From contig JABHBJ010000048.1 in assembly GCA_018673955.1 (NCBI GenBank), positions 1 to 52,069 of the forward strand: 52,069 bases of DNA. Direction: 5' to 3'. Below are positions 27,607-36,749 of the stretch, in pieces; position 1 is the first letter of the stretch, and each line of letters starts with the position of its first letter. The notes beneath the pieces were generated by a model. The model saw only the letters and a program-made list of their open reading frames with translations. It was not told the origin of the DNA and ran no database searches. The stretch comes from Chloroflexota bacterium (GTDB lineage: Bacteria; Chloroflexota; Dehalococcoidia; Lucifugimonadales; Lucifugimonadaceae). The position numbers and the translations under genes were made by a program.

Positions 27607-28665
27607 ATGAATATTTTAGGAATTGAAACCAGTTGTGACGAAACGTCGATTGGCATTGTCGACGGTGATGGGCGTGTTCTTGCGAACGTAATTGCCACAC
27701 AGATTGATCTCCACGCTCGGTACGGTGGAATTGTTCCTGAGGTTGCTTCTAGGCAGCATGTGCTCGATATTCGCCCCGTGTGCGAGCAGGCGATTGAAGA
27801 CGCCGGGCTAGATTGGGGAGATATCGATGCAGTCGCTGCAACGCACGGTCCGGGGCTTGCTGGATCCCTGATCGTTGGACTGAATTTTTCCAAGGGATTA
27901 TCAGCCGCATTAGGTGTTCCGTTCATTGGCGTGAACCACATGGACGGGCACGTTTATGGCGCATGGGCTCGAACCGAAGATCATGATCTCGAACCGTTTC
28001 AAGAACTCGTCGGCGAACAGCCAATAATGTGTCTCGTTGTATCGGGCGGTCACACCGAGTTGGTGCTGCTCGAAGGACACGGCAAATTTCGCTTGCTTGG
28101 CGAGACTCGAGACGATGCGGCAGGCGAAGCCTTCGATAAAGTCGCACGAGTTTTGGGGTTGCGCTACCCCGGTGGTCCTGAGATTCAGCGTGTGGCGGAA
28201 GGGGCGCCTGAGACGGATCCTTTTCCACGTGCGTGGATGCGGGGAACCGATGAATTTTCTTTTAGCGGCTTGAAGACTGCGGTTCTGACTCGAGCTCGTG
28301 AATTAGGTATCTACCCACCAAACGGAGTTGACGGTGGAGCCGATCCTGATGTTGTCGCAGGATTGGCGAAAGCGTTTCAAGATTCCGTTGTCGATGTGCT
28401 GGTTACAAAGACGACAGCTGCGGCAAAACGAGAAAACTGTGCCGGAATCGTACTAGTAGGTGGTGTTGCTGCGAACGGTCCGCTTCGTCAAACACTGACG
28501 GATAAATCGCCGCTGCCTGTCGCAATACCGCCGTTCAAGCTTTGCACTGATAACGGAGCAATGATCGCCATGAGCGGCCTAGTTAACTTCAGAAATGGTC
28601 GACGTGACGACTGGGATTTAGACGTGATCCCAAGTTTGAGAATTGGGACAAGCGCACTCGTTTAG
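27607..28665 (+). CDS. tsaD: tRNA N6-adenosine threonylcarbamoyltransferase TsaD
   Basis: Transfers the threonylcarbamoyl group to A37 of ANN-decoding tRNAs, acting with TsaB and TsaE (neither is in the window). The 352-aa protein is full length: ILGIETSCDETSIGIV, GGIVPEVASRQH, GPGLAGSLIVGLNFSKGL, and the metal-binding NHMDGH (H111 and H115). It continues with CLVVSGGHTELVL, GEAFDKVARVLGLRYPGGP, FSFSGLKTAVL and CTDNGAMIA with the third metal-ligand Asp. ATG at 27607 matches the family start; no Shine-Dalgarno is evident. Confidence 0.97.
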   Translation: MNILGIETSCDETSIGIVDGDGRVLANVIATQIDLHARYGGIVPEVASRQHVLDIRPVCEQAIEDAGLDWGDIDAVAATHGPGLAGSLIVGLNFSKGLSAALGVPFIGVNHMDGHVYGAWARTEDHDLEPFQELVGEQPIMCLVVSGGHTELVLLEGHGKFRLLGETRDDAAGEAFDKVARVLGLRYPGGPEIQRVAEGAPETDPFPRAWMRGTDEFSFSGLKTAVLTRARELGIYPPNGVDGGADPDVVAGLAKAFQDSVVDVLVTKTTAAAKRENCAGIVLVGGVAANGPLRQTLTDKSPLPVAIPPFKLCTDNGAMIAMSGLVNFRNGRRDDWDLDVIPSLRIGTSALV

Positions 28666-28782
28666 AACCATCTGCAGCGGTGAGATTCCTAAGCTTCTTC
28701 AATTCAACCGATGAATTCTGGCTGTCTATTTCGTAATTCGAAATGAGCAGGCGAAAGATTCACGTAAATTCACAAAGGCAAC

Positions 28783-29346
28783 TCAGCCTGACGGGTAGTT
28801 GCGGTACGGCGATCTGGTTCGACTCGGAATTAATCGACGCTTTGTATCTTCTACATCACGAGTAAATTGTATTGCGGGGGCTGGTTTTCCACCGATTTCA
28901 CCACCGATGATGCTGCCACCCGTGGTGTGGAATTCTAGGTGCACTCCGCTGGGTCGAATCCAGTAGTCACCCATCAGAATTAGGGATACTACTGCCACGG
29001 CGATCGCTGCCGCTATGCCGACGTTGGAACTGGGCGTTACTTGCCAGACACCAATCGCAGCGAACAGGCCAACCGTTCCCCATGCAGCACTTCTTCGCGC
29101 TCGTGGTCGTCGGGAGATTTCAATAGAGCTAATGTCTTTTAGCTGGGCAGATGCGTAAACGGAGTTCGATTCAGAGCTGCCTCGGAAGATGACCCGGGCG
29201 TGGGTTAAGGTGAAATTTCCGCCGTCGTTCGACTCAAGTTCAGATACAACGCGCTCTCCGGGTAAAAGTCCATTTTTAGGATTTGGGCTCTTAACTTCAG
29301 AGCGGATTGAACGTCGAAGAAGTTCTGTCGTGGTTTCTACTGCCAT
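28783..29346 (-). CDS. Hypothetical membrane protein with PH-like (bPH2) features
   Basis: A 187-aa protein. Residues about 25-75 (LLPGERVVSELESNDGGNFT, LTHARVIFRGS) resemble the bacterial PH-domain start seen in bPH2/YokE-type proteins, followed by a basic patch RRPRARRSA and two adjacent hydrophobic segments (about 88-106 and 108-125). A beta-rich tail follows. The function is not known. Its start overlaps the end of the broken DUF2851 gene by 10 bases, so it may have been co-transcribed with it. It converges on tsaD. Confidence 0.65.
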   Translation of the reverse strand: MAVETTTELLRRSIRSEVKSPNPKNGLLPGERVVSELESNDGGNFTLTHARVIFRGSSESNSVYASAQLKDISSIEISRRPRARRSAAWGTVGLFAAIGVWQVTPSSNVGIAAAIAVAVVSLILMGDYWIRPSGVHLEFHTTGGSIIGGEIGGKPAPAIQFTRDVEDTKRRLIPSRTRSPYRNYPSG

Positions 29347-30023
29347 GTATGTAATCGTAACGGGTTCACTGACCCTTTGGATGAATTGATCTGGATATTC
29401 CTTACAAATTGTTGCCCGCCAGCCGTATTTTGTGTACCGATTGGAAGTGCTCTTAGAACGCCGAGCCAGATCGCTTGATCGAAGCCAAATGCTTCGATGT
29501 CCAGGGCAATCCCGGCGGTCTGTGCGTGAAATCTTTCTAAGCCCACAGCAGTGACGTCGAGCAGCAATTTTTGCAATGGTGCGGGATCATGTGTGCTAGA
29601 TAAGAATAGCCATTTACTCGTTTGCAGCCGTTCTAAGTTCGTTTGGATTTGCTTCGCCAGTTGAGTGCTATGAGAGGAATCGTTGCTCCAGTTGCTTTCT
29701 ACCTCTTGCTTTGAATCACTACCCGAAGCTAATGCCACAACATGTAATACGGCCCCGTTGTAGCGAGTGTCGGCGTCATGGCCGTGGGCTCTCCAATCAG
29801 ACTCACGAACGTGAATCTCTATATCCCCTCGAAACACAACACCGTCGTCACCTTCGACTACTGCATCAGTGAAATATGGGCCATGTGATCTACTGGGCTT
29901 TCCGCCGTAGATGATCTTCTGGGTGTGACCACCACGACCGCGTACTTGTGCTTCTTCGAGCCCGACGTTACACCACGCCTTGTGAAGAATCGCTTCAGGA
30001 CTGAGCGTTTTCTTCGAAGGGTC
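29337..30023 (-). pseudogene. Broken DUF2851 family gene
   Basis: The frame from 30023 to 29337 encodes a clear DUF2851 N-terminal region: SPEAILHKAWCNVG, HGPYFTDAVVEGDDG, VVFRGDIEIHVRESDWRAHG, HDADTRYNGAVLHVVALAS. A TAG at 30024-30026 precedes it directly and no ATG, GTG or TTG occurs between that stop and the conserved region; the first usable initiator (GTG 29837) would delete about 60 conserved residues. The same frame is open again upstream of the TAG. The protein also ends after about 228 codons, whereas the family usually exceeds 400. Loss at both ends suggests a decaying gene; a rare start codon is an alternative for the 5' defect only. Confidence 0.7.
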
Positions 30024-30243
30024 CTACTTCCGTATCGACTCTTTGAGAAGTGGCTGAAGCACAGGCATATTTTCGTTCGAGAAGTAAGCGAAGGATTTTG
30101 CCTCGTTAGGCACAAATGTCGGCGGCCACTTCACCGCGACAGCCGATATTTGATGATTCGAAACTGTGTATGACAAGTTGCAATCCGATCACTCATGCAA
30201 GAAAAAACCCTTTAGTGTCAGGTTACGACGAAGCTATCGCTAA

Positions 30244-30996
30244 CTACGAGCCCAGCTTGTCATTCTTGTGAGCAGCAACGAATGCACGGGCTTCGCCGAG
30301 CATTAATTCAGCGATCCCTATTCCTGAAGTCTGGTCTCCACCAGCCGTCTTCCCGGCGGCTCGTGCGCGTGTCTCAACATCAAGCGTTGCTGCAATTCGG
30401 TCTGGGTGATTCGGTTCGCCGGGGTGTCCCATTGACTGTGCGAAGTCGTGTGGCCCGCCGGTAACACCCGTTAAGCCAGTTACTGCGAGAATGTCGTCGA
30501 GATTGTCCCATGCCTTCTTGTCTTCGATCTGCGCAACGACGAGCATGTTAGCGTTCGACCATTCTGCGAACCCGAGCTTGCCACCGTACTTGTCGTCGAG
30601 AACCGTCTGGTCGTTGAACTCCGTTCCACGGCCACCGCCCCATGATCGTTTGCCATGAGTAGGGAAAAGGCAAGCGTCGGCGAATGCTTGTGCTTCAGCA
30701 CCCGAGTTGATGTGAGGGCCGGTTACGCCTTGGATTCCGCGGTCGAGATACAGGTTGATCTGGTACGCAGCACTGTCTGGTACTCGTGCGATAACCGACA
30801 TTCCGTAACCGTTTGCGGTTCGGCAGATGTCGTCGATGGCTTCTTCGGGAAAGCCTCCGTGCTCGCCATCGATTGTGATTGCGTCGAAGCCGACATGAGC
30901 TGCCATTTCGATCATGTACAGCGCAGGGTGTGCCAGCGCAAACACGGTCGCCTTTCGACCTTCTTTGTTGGCTTCAAGAATTGAGTTGTTAATCAT
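30244..30996 (-). CDS. HpcH/HpaI aldolase family protein (2-keto-3-deoxy-sugar-acid aldolase type)
   Basis: A class II pyruvate aldolase, 250 aa. Family motifs are ITIDGEHGGFPEEAIDD (catalytic-base His), VIARVPDSAAYQINLYLDRG (Arg that binds pyruvate), IQGVTGPHINSGAEA, GKRSWGGGRG, VVAQIEDKKAWDNLDDI (metal-ligand Glu) and GVTGGPHDFAQSMG (metal-ligand Asp). Such enzymes cleave 2-keto-3-deoxy acids to pyruvate and an aldehyde. The next minus-strand gene upstream is an enolase-superfamily acid-sugar dehydratase, whose product class would be exactly such a keto-deoxy acid; the coupling is an inference. Confidence 0.88.
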   Translation of the reverse strand: MINNSILEANKEGRKATVFALAHPALYMIEMAAHVGFDAITIDGEHGGFPEEAIDDICRTANGYGMSVIARVPDSAAYQINLYLDRGIQGVTGPHINSGAEAQAFADACLFPTHGKRSWGGGRGTEFNDQTVLDDKYGGKLGFAEWSNANMLVVAQIEDKKAWDNLDDILAVTGLTGVTGGPHDFAQSMGHPGEPNHPDRIAATLDVETRARAAGKTAGGDQTSGIGIAELMLGEARAFVAAHKNDKLGS

Positions 30997-31141
30997 CTGC
31001 GAACCGTTCCTAACTTGATGTGTTGTCCCGAAGAGGGATCTGTAGTTTGTTTGCTTACTTGAGAAAAATATTGCTCTACGACTGGAACCAAATTATTCAA
31101 TCAAGGTCAAGTCGTCGTCGAGTAGAAAAAGAAGCCTCGCT

Positions 31142-32299
31142 TCAAATTCCTCGGACGGTTCCTCCTGCTGATGTGGTTTTCGCTAGCGGTGGATGTGCGG
31201 CGATTTCGGTTTCGTTGAGCTCGAGTCCGAGACCCGGAGCATCGGAAAGTTCAACATAACCGTCTTTTTGCCGAGTGAATCCATTGAGAACCGTGAAGTA
31301 GTGCTCAGTGTAGAACTCCGCGTGATACTCCTGAATCTCGAAATTGATTATCGAAGCATCGAGGTGCATTTCAGCCATCGCTCCAACCGGAGAGCAGACA
31401 TTGTGCGGTGCCATCGTGATGTGCTTCGCCTCGGCGATTATCGCTATTTTCTTTAGCTCAGTGATTCCACCGGCGTTGGCGATATCGGGCTGAAGCACGT
31501 CGGCTGCGTGTCGATCTACGATTTCTGCGAACGGGAATTTTGTGTAGAGCCGTTCACCGGTTGCGATCGGGATGTTCACTTTGTTTCGAACTTCTAGTAA
31601 TTCGGAAACTCGTTCTTGCGACACCGGCTCTTCGTAGAAAAGAGGCCGATATTCTTCTAGTCGTTTGCCGATTTGAATGGCATTCATGACATCAAATTTA
31701 GCGTGGGCTTCGACAAGGATGTCGACGTTTGGCCCGACCGCCTGTCGAACGGCGGCTACCCGGTCTTCGGCCAGTTGCGCTTCTTTAAGAGATAGCTTGT
31801 AGTAGTTGTGCTGTCCAAACGGATCGAACTTAAGGGCGGTGTAGCCCATCCCGGCAACGATCTTCGCCTCTTCAGCGTTTTGTTCAGCGGTGCCGGGGTT
31901 TGAGTACCAGCCGTTGGCGTAGACCCTGATGCTATGGCGATGAGCGCCGCCGAGTAGCTTCCAAACCGGCTGGTCCAGAATGCGGCCTTTGAGATCCCAT
32001 AGTGCGATATCTATTCCTGAGATTGACGTGGATGATATTCGACCTCCTCGTGCTTGGAAGTCTTGGTACAGATTCGTCCAATGAACTTCAGTTTCGAGAG
32101 GGTCTTTACCTATCAGGTGCTTCTCGACCATTCGCTCGATCATGCCCATTACGAGCACATCGTCTTCCATAGGCGAAGCATCACCGATGCCGTACACGTT
32201 CGGATCGTCGGTGTTCAGCTTCACCAGTAGCCAGTTGCGTTGTGCATTATGGTGGTTCGCTGAGAACCTTCGGAATTCAACACCGGTAATTGCTGGCAT
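31142..32299 (-). CDS. Mandelate racemase/muconate lactonizing enzyme family protein 1 (galactonate-dehydratase-like)
   Basis: Enolase superfamily, 385 aa: an N-terminal capping domain followed by a TIM barrel. Visible motifs are ISGIDIALWDLKGRILDQPV, GYTALKFDPFG, VDILVEAHAKFD (first metal ligand region), PLFYEEPVSQE (Glu), IPIATGERLYTK (Glu), DVLQPDIANAGGITELKKIA and TMAPHNVCSPVGAMAE (His). This fits acid-sugar dehydratases of the D-galactonate or related type. The exact sugar cannot be told. Start ATG 32299. The HpcH/HpaI aldolase gene follows downstream after about 145 bases on the same strand. Confidence 0.87.
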   Translation of the reverse strand: MPAITGVEFRRFSANHHNAQRNWLLVKLNTDDPNVYGIGDASPMEDDVLVMGMIERMVEKHLIGKDPLETEVHWTNLYQDFQARGGRISSTSISGIDIALWDLKGRILDQPVWKLLGGAHRHSIRVYANGWYSNPGTAEQNAEEAKIVAGMGYTALKFDPFGQHNYYKLSLKEAQLAEDRVAAVRQAVGPNVDILVEAHAKFDVMNAIQIGKRLEEYRPLFYEEPVSQERVSELLEVRNKVNIPIATGERLYTKFPFAEIVDRHAADVLQPDIANAGGITELKKIAIIAEAKHITMAPHNVCSPVGAMAEMHLDASIINFEIQEYHAEFYTEHYFTVLNGFTRQKDGYVELSDAPGLGLELNETEIAAHPPLAKTTSAGGTVRGI

Positions 32300-32566
32300 A
32301 TATCTTTCTCACGTTCTAGTTGACGTTCGATATTAGAGAGTGGGAACCACCTAATCTCAACACAATGGCAACACTCGCGGCGGGAGTATACGCCGGTTTG
32401 AAGCCGATGTTGGCTGTTGATTCGCTCGAACCTGCGTGCACACACGATTCTGTTGCAGCTATGATGCGGTTCACTTGGGCTTGATCAGTTGCTGTCGGCT
32501 GCGTTTGTAATGGCGCCGGTTCTATGCCCGTCAATGAAGGAACTATTTCAGAGAGAATAAAAAACG

Positions 32567-33622
32567 TTGGCTCGAACTTTCCGCCTTTGGGCGCTTTCGG
32601 ATACGCATGTTGGAACCGAGATCAAATTCGGCCGCCGATCGCTTGAAGAAGTGATACAGCACGCGGAAGCGTGGCCTAACGCCGGTGGACAATCCGGTGG
32701 ATTCGATATCGCGGTGAATCTTGGTGACTTCTCAGGATCGCAACTGCCCCCTGATGACGAAGAAGGCGAACTAGTCGTCTCGCAGTACGCATCAGCGAAG
32801 AAACATCGTCGTGAGCATTTTTACGATGTGATCGGTAATCACGATGCTTCGGGTGTCGACGAACCGACTCAGTGGTGGTTCCAAAAATGGATCGACCCGA
32901 CCGGCGAAAGCACAGAGCATTCGGGTATCGACAATTCAAAACGACCGTATCCGACAACGGGTACTTGGGAGAACTACTCGTTCGAAATAGGCAACGTCGT
33001 GTTTCTGATGATGGCAGATCGAAACGACGGCGGGGCTCCTATTGGTCGAGGCGAGTTTGGCGGGTATCCGGCAGGGGCGATTTCGGAAGAGACGTTCCAG
33101 TGGTGGACTCAGAAGGTTGCCGAGAACAAAGACAAGATAGTAATTTCAGCCCACCACCACATGATTAAAGAGACGACGGTTGCTTCTGGATTAAACGAGG
33201 GTTGCGATGAGGGTTATCACGGTCGGATGCCAGACGGTGGCGCTCCGGGGTCATCGTTCATCTACTGGGTAGGTGGTCAAAAAGATTCAAGGCGCATCGA
33301 GAATTTTCTAGAAGAAAATCAGCCTGCAATCGATTTGTGGTTGGGCGCTCATACTCACACTCATCCCGACGACACAACTGGTGGTCGATCTCATGTGGAG
33401 CAGAAGTGGGGCGCCAACTTTGTGAACGTTGCGGCGGTTACTCGATACCACGGCCAGCGAAATTCGATTCCGATGAGCCGACTGTTCACTTTCACTGAGG
33501 GATCGGACGAAGTTCGGGTGCAGTGCTATCTACATACTGATCAATACGCCGATCAAGGCTGGTACGAGCCTTCAGAACGAACGATAAAATTACGCCACAA
33601 ATTTGAAGCCCCAATTCAATGA
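32567..33622 (+). CDS. Calcineurin-like metallophosphoesterase
   Basis: A 351-aa phosphoesterase with the complete dimetal signature: LSDTHVG (DxH), NLGDFSG (GD), VIGNHDASG (GNHD), ISAHHHM and GAHTHTHPDD (GHxH-like). It has no signal peptide and is probably cytoplasmic. The TTG start at 32567 begins MARTFRLWALSDTH, and GAGAG-like purines lie upstream. Its stop overlaps the start of the SDR gene by 4 bases (ATGA), so the two are translationally coupled. The substrate is unknown; the context suggests a role in the sugar-acid cluster. Confidence 0.88.
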   Translation: MARTFRLWALSDTHVGTEIKFGRRSLEEVIQHAEAWPNAGGQSGGFDIAVNLGDFSGSQLPPDDEEGELVVSQYASAKKHRREHFYDVIGNHDASGVDEPTQWWFQKWIDPTGESTEHSGIDNSKRPYPTTGTWENYSFEIGNVVFLMMADRNDGGAPIGRGEFGGYPAGAISEETFQWWTQKVAENKDKIVISAHHHMIKETTVASGLNEGCDEGYHGRMPDGGAPGSSFIYWVGGQKDSRRIENFLEENQPAIDLWLGAHTHTHPDDTTGGRSHVEQKWGANFVNVAAVTRYHGQRNSIPMSRLFTFTEGSDEVRVQCYLHTDQYADQGWYEPSERTIKLRHKFEAPIQ

Positions 33623-34410
33623 CTAAATCAATTCAACAACTCTTCGATCTCACAGGCCGTACTGCCATAGTCACTGGCGGCGGCACGCATCTTGGAACGG
33701 CCTTTACTGAAGCCCTGTGTGATCTTGGTGCGAATGTCTACATCGCTTCTCGTCGTGCTGAGCTTTGCGAAGAAGTGGCTGAGCGACTTCGTCGACGGGG
33801 AATGGACGTCACCGCGGTTGGTTGTGACGTGACTGACGAATCGCAGGTCGATGCTTTGGTCGACCGAGTCATGAACGAAAACGATCGACTTGATATAGCC
33901 ATTTGCAACGCAGGTGGTTCGTTCACGACGAGCTATCCGCCAAATGGTGACATCGATGAATTCAGGCGAACACTTGATTTGAACCTGACTGGCACGTATA
34001 TCACTGCACAGTCGGCTGGCAGAGCGATGATTCCCGCTATGCGTGGATCGATCATTACTTTGGGGTCAATCGCGTCGACTTTGGCGATGGATAGCCGTAT
34101 TTACAATTCAGAGTTCAAACGCTCGGGACCACCGTATATCGCTGCCAAGGGTGGCGTGTTGGGCCTGACCCTAGCGATGGCTGCTGAGTTCGGTGAGCAC
34201 GGAGTTACTGTGAATTGCATTAGCCCGGGTCAGATTCCACGCATCGGCACCAACGCCGATCAGGTCGAGACGTTCCGTAAGATGATCCCGCTCCAGCGAA
34301 CTGGTCTTTCACAAGACATAAAAGGAACGGCAGCTTTACTGGCATCAGATGCCGGAGCCTGGATTACAGGTCAAGAATTCCGCGTAGATGGCGGCTGGTC
34401 GATCTGGTGA
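33619..34410 (+). CDS. Short-chain dehydrogenase/reductase (SDR) family oxidoreductase
   Basis: An NAD(P)-dependent oxidoreductase of 263 aa, classical SDR. The cofactor motif is TGGGTHLGTAF (about 18-28), followed by CDVTDESQVDALV and NAGGSF. Catalytic Ser is in TLGSIAST and the YxxxK pair in PPYIAAKGGVLGLT. NCISPGQIPRIG and ITGQEFRVDGGWSIW at the C-terminus are typical of gluconate or sugar-acid dehydrogenase-like SDRs, though substrate is not established. It is co-transcribed with the metallophosphoesterase gene upstream through a 4-base overlap. Confidence 0.92.
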   Translation: MTKSIQQLFDLTGRTAIVTGGGTHLGTAFTEALCDLGANVYIASRRAELCEEVAERLRRRGMDVTAVGCDVTDESQVDALVDRVMNENDRLDIAICNAGGSFTTSYPPNGDIDEFRRTLDLNLTGTYITAQSAGRAMIPAMRGSIITLGSIASTLAMDSRIYNSEFKRSGPPYIAAKGGVLGLTLAMAAEFGEHGVTVNCISPGQIPRIGTNADQVETFRKMIPLQRTGLSQDIKGTAALLASDAGAWITGQEFRVDGGWSIW

Positions 34411-34533
34411 CGCAAGGCGTCTTTTACTGTTTGACGACGATTCGGCTGGGATTGGGGAGATGTCACTAGTCTCGTTTCAAATCACTGTCATGCTGAATTT
34501 ATTTCAGTATCTTTCACAAGTAGCTGCGAAACC

Positions 34534-35427
34534 CTAGATAAGCCCCCCATTCTTCATTGCAACTCGAATGATCTCGCGGTCGGCATCTGTGACTGACGGG
34601 TTAGGTAGGCGAGGTGCGCCACCTTCATAGCTGAGAATATCCATGGCTGCTTTTATTCCGGCAGCTCCACGATCAAGGATTTGTTGGTCGGCTTCGATAA
34701 TTCGACTCTGCACTTCCTGAGCCTTAGCGAGGTCGCCGTTCATCACGCTGGAGATGATCTGGAGGCACTCGGCAGGTGCGACGTTTCCCAGCATAAGGCA
34801 CGCTCCATTCGCGCCAATTGCAGTCATGGCAAGCAGCAGAAGGCCGTTTCCAAGCCAGAACGGCTTGTCGGCCGTCACGAAGTTGCGAACCCGAGCCTCA
34901 AATCGAACGTTGCCCGAAGCGATGTAGCCCCAGACGTTATCGATATCTACAAGTTCGCCGATTACTTCAGGCTCGGCGCCAACTGGGGCTGCTCCGCCGG
35001 CAAACATCCCGGGAGCCATCTGATGAATGATCACGACGGGAGCTGGAACTCGTGGCACAACCTGCTCGAAGTATCCCGTGACATTCTTCGTTAGTCGTGG
35101 GATTCGGATGCGAATCATCTCCGCTCCGGCTTCAACCAAGTCTTCCGCCAAACGAATTGAGTCGGTGACAGATGAACTATCGACTCCGCCAACAATGAAC
35201 TTTTCGCCGTTTCGAGCGTTATTCACGGTCCGAACAATTTCGAGTCGTTCGGCCTCTGACAAAAACTGCTCTTCACCGTTTTCAGAGTTCAAAACAAATC
35301 CCGATAGCGGAGTCTTGATCCACTTCTCTACATTTCTTTCAATGGCTGCGTAGTCGACCGAGTCGTCATCCTTGAACGGCGTAGGGCTTGGAGCGACAAC
35401 GATAGGATTTTGAGTAGGAATTGGCAT
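34534..35427 (-). CDS. DapA-superfamily protein lacking the Schiff-base lysine
   Basis: A TIM-barrel protein of about 297 aa related to dihydrodipicolinate synthase and keto-sugar-acid aldolases: SPTPFKDDDSVDYAAIERNV, ERLEIVRTVNNARNGEKFIVG, AGAEMIRIRIPRL, GANGACLMLGNVAP, AGIKAAMDILSYEGG. Where active members have a GIKxxSGD lysine this protein reads VWGYIASGN, so the Schiff-base Lys is replaced (apparently by Tyr). The Tyr of the YNxP motif is replaced in VVIIHQMAPG, and the Thr-Thr-Gly loop reads LNSENGEE. Aldolase chemistry by the normal mechanism looks impossible. The start is taken at ATG 35427 because it fits the family N-terminus; a TTG at 35469 is possible. Confidence 0.8.
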   Translation of the reverse strand: MPIPTQNPIVVAPSPTPFKDDDSVDYAAIERNVEKWIKTPLSGFVLNSENGEEQFLSEAERLEIVRTVNNARNGEKFIVGGVDSSSVTDSIRLAEDLVEAGAEMIRIRIPRLTKNVTGYFEQVVPRVPAPVVIIHQMAPGMFAGGAAPVGAEPEVIGELVDIDNVWGYIASGNVRFEARVRNFVTADKPFWLGNGLLLLAMTAIGANGACLMLGNVAPAECLQIISSVMNGDLAKAQEVQSRIIEADQQILDRGAAGIKAAMDILSYEGGAPRLPNPSVTDADREIIRVAMKNGGLI

Positions 35428-35606
35428 TAAGCTAGATTTTTCAGAGGGTTGGTAGGAGACAGATTTCAAGTATGCCGGAAGTCGAAGTCGACTGCCGAAT
35501 GATCTCTCATTGGCGAATAAGGCTGACTGACCTGACGAAAGTCCGAATAGCGGTAAACTAATCTAGCTGTATTAGATTGATTTCACGAAGACAAAGAACT
35601 CTTGGG

Positions 35607-36749
35607 TCATTGATCGATAACGCTTCCATCGGCGTGAAGTCGCGTAATTACTTCTCTAGGCTTTTCTGGACACATTTCAACTGCATTCGGTTTCAGTTCG
35701 AGTCCGATTCCAGGGCCATCTGAAATTGCAAGATAGCCGTTGCCGTCGTGCTCTGCCATCCCCGTGACCATGTTTATTTTCGGTTCAACATCTTCGCCGA
35801 TCGGGTATTCCTGTAAGGCGAAATTGGGTGCGGTTGCAGCTATTTGCAGACAAGCGGCTGTAGATACTGGCGATAGCGGATTGTGCGGTACAACGCCCAC
35901 GTGGCGCGCCTCGGCTAGAGCGGCGATCTTTCGAGCGCCAGAGATTCCGCCTACTAGGCATACGTCAGGACGAATGTACTGTACGGCGTTTCGTGAGAGT
36001 GCCATCTCGAATTCCCAGATCGACGTGAATCTCTCGCCAGTTGCGATTGGAATGTTGATCTTGTCGGCAACATACGCCATCTCGTCGAAGTTGTCTGGGG
36101 TTACCGGGTCCTCGAAGAAGTAGGGGTGGAACTCTTCGATACCCAATCCAAGCTGAACCGCTTCGGTCGGGGTCATTCGACGATGGATTTCGATACAGAG
36201 ATCAACGCCAGTGCCTACGGCTGCTCGGTAGCCGCGAACTGTTTCGATGGCATCGCCAATTTTATCGGCGTGAGTTTTGAAATAAGGAACGTCGCGGTCT
36301 TCATCCAAGAAGGGTGTCAGGTGACCAACGGCAGTGAAGCCTTGTTCCTTGGCATCGACGATTCCGTCGGTCAGAACCTCGGTAGTGTCCCCGAATACGT
36401 GGTAGTAAACGCGCGCCTTGTCGCGAACCTTGCCACCCAGCAACTGGTGAACGGGAGTGTCGAAGTGCTTGCCCATGATGTCCCAAAGCGCAATATCTAT
36501 TGCACTCAGCGCACCCATGATTGCCGCCCCACGAAAGTGAGAGAAGCGGTACATGTACTGCCAGTGATGTTCGATACGGAGTGGGTCTTCTCCAACTAGG
36601 TATCTACCGAATTTCTCTATAGCCGACTGTGAAGCCTCTAGGAAACCCCATGCTCCCGATTCGCCAAGACCAGTAATTCCTGCGTCAGTTTCGACTTGTA
36701 CCAGAAGGTATCGGTCGAGCATCAGCGGGGTGACTTTAGTTATTTTCAT
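35607..36749 (-). CDS. Mandelate racemase/muconate lactonizing enzyme family protein 2 (galactonate/mannonate-dehydratase-like)
   Basis: Enolase superfamily, 380 aa. Motifs are MGALSAIDIALWDIMGKHFD, CIEIHRRMTPTEAVQLG (E-x-H first-ligand region), YFFEDPVTPDNFDEM (Glu), IPIATGERFTSIWE (Glu), YIRPDVCLVGGISGARKIAA and GVVPHNPLSPVSTAA (His). The strand that carries a catalytic lysine in other subgroups reads FTAVGHLTPF here, as in dehydratases that use an H/R-type base. An acid-sugar dehydratase is the likely role; the sugar is unknown. It lies 137 bases upstream of the lysine-less DapA-like gene on the same strand, forming a dehydratase plus DapA-family pair. Confidence 0.86.
   Translation of the reverse strand: MKITKVTPLMLDRYLLVQVETDAGITGLGESGAWGFLEASQSAIEKFGRYLVGEDPLRIEHHWQYMYRFSHFRGAAIMGALSAIDIALWDIMGKHFDTPVHQLLGGKVRDKARVYYHVFGDTTEVLTDGIVDAKEQGFTAVGHLTPFLDEDRDVPYFKTHADKIGDAIETVRGYRAAVGTGVDLCIEIHRRMTPTEAVQLGLGIEEFHPYFFEDPVTPDNFDEMAYVADKINIPIATGERFTSIWEFEMALSRNAVQYIRPDVCLVGGISGARKIAALAEARHVGVVPHNPLSPVSTAACLQIAATAPNFALQEYPIGEDVEPKINMVTGMAEHDGNGYLAISDGPGIGLELKPNAVEMCPEKPREVITRLHADGSVIDQ

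Noticed and set aside
30024-30026. In-frame TAG of the DUF2851 gene read as pyrrolysine
   Set aside because: No pyrrolysine genes in the window, and the gene is also truncated at its other end; simple decay explains it better.
36126-36599. Plus-strand ORF of 157 codons opposite the second enolase-superfamily gene
   Set aside because: Antisense shadow of a conserved gene, with no family resemblance.
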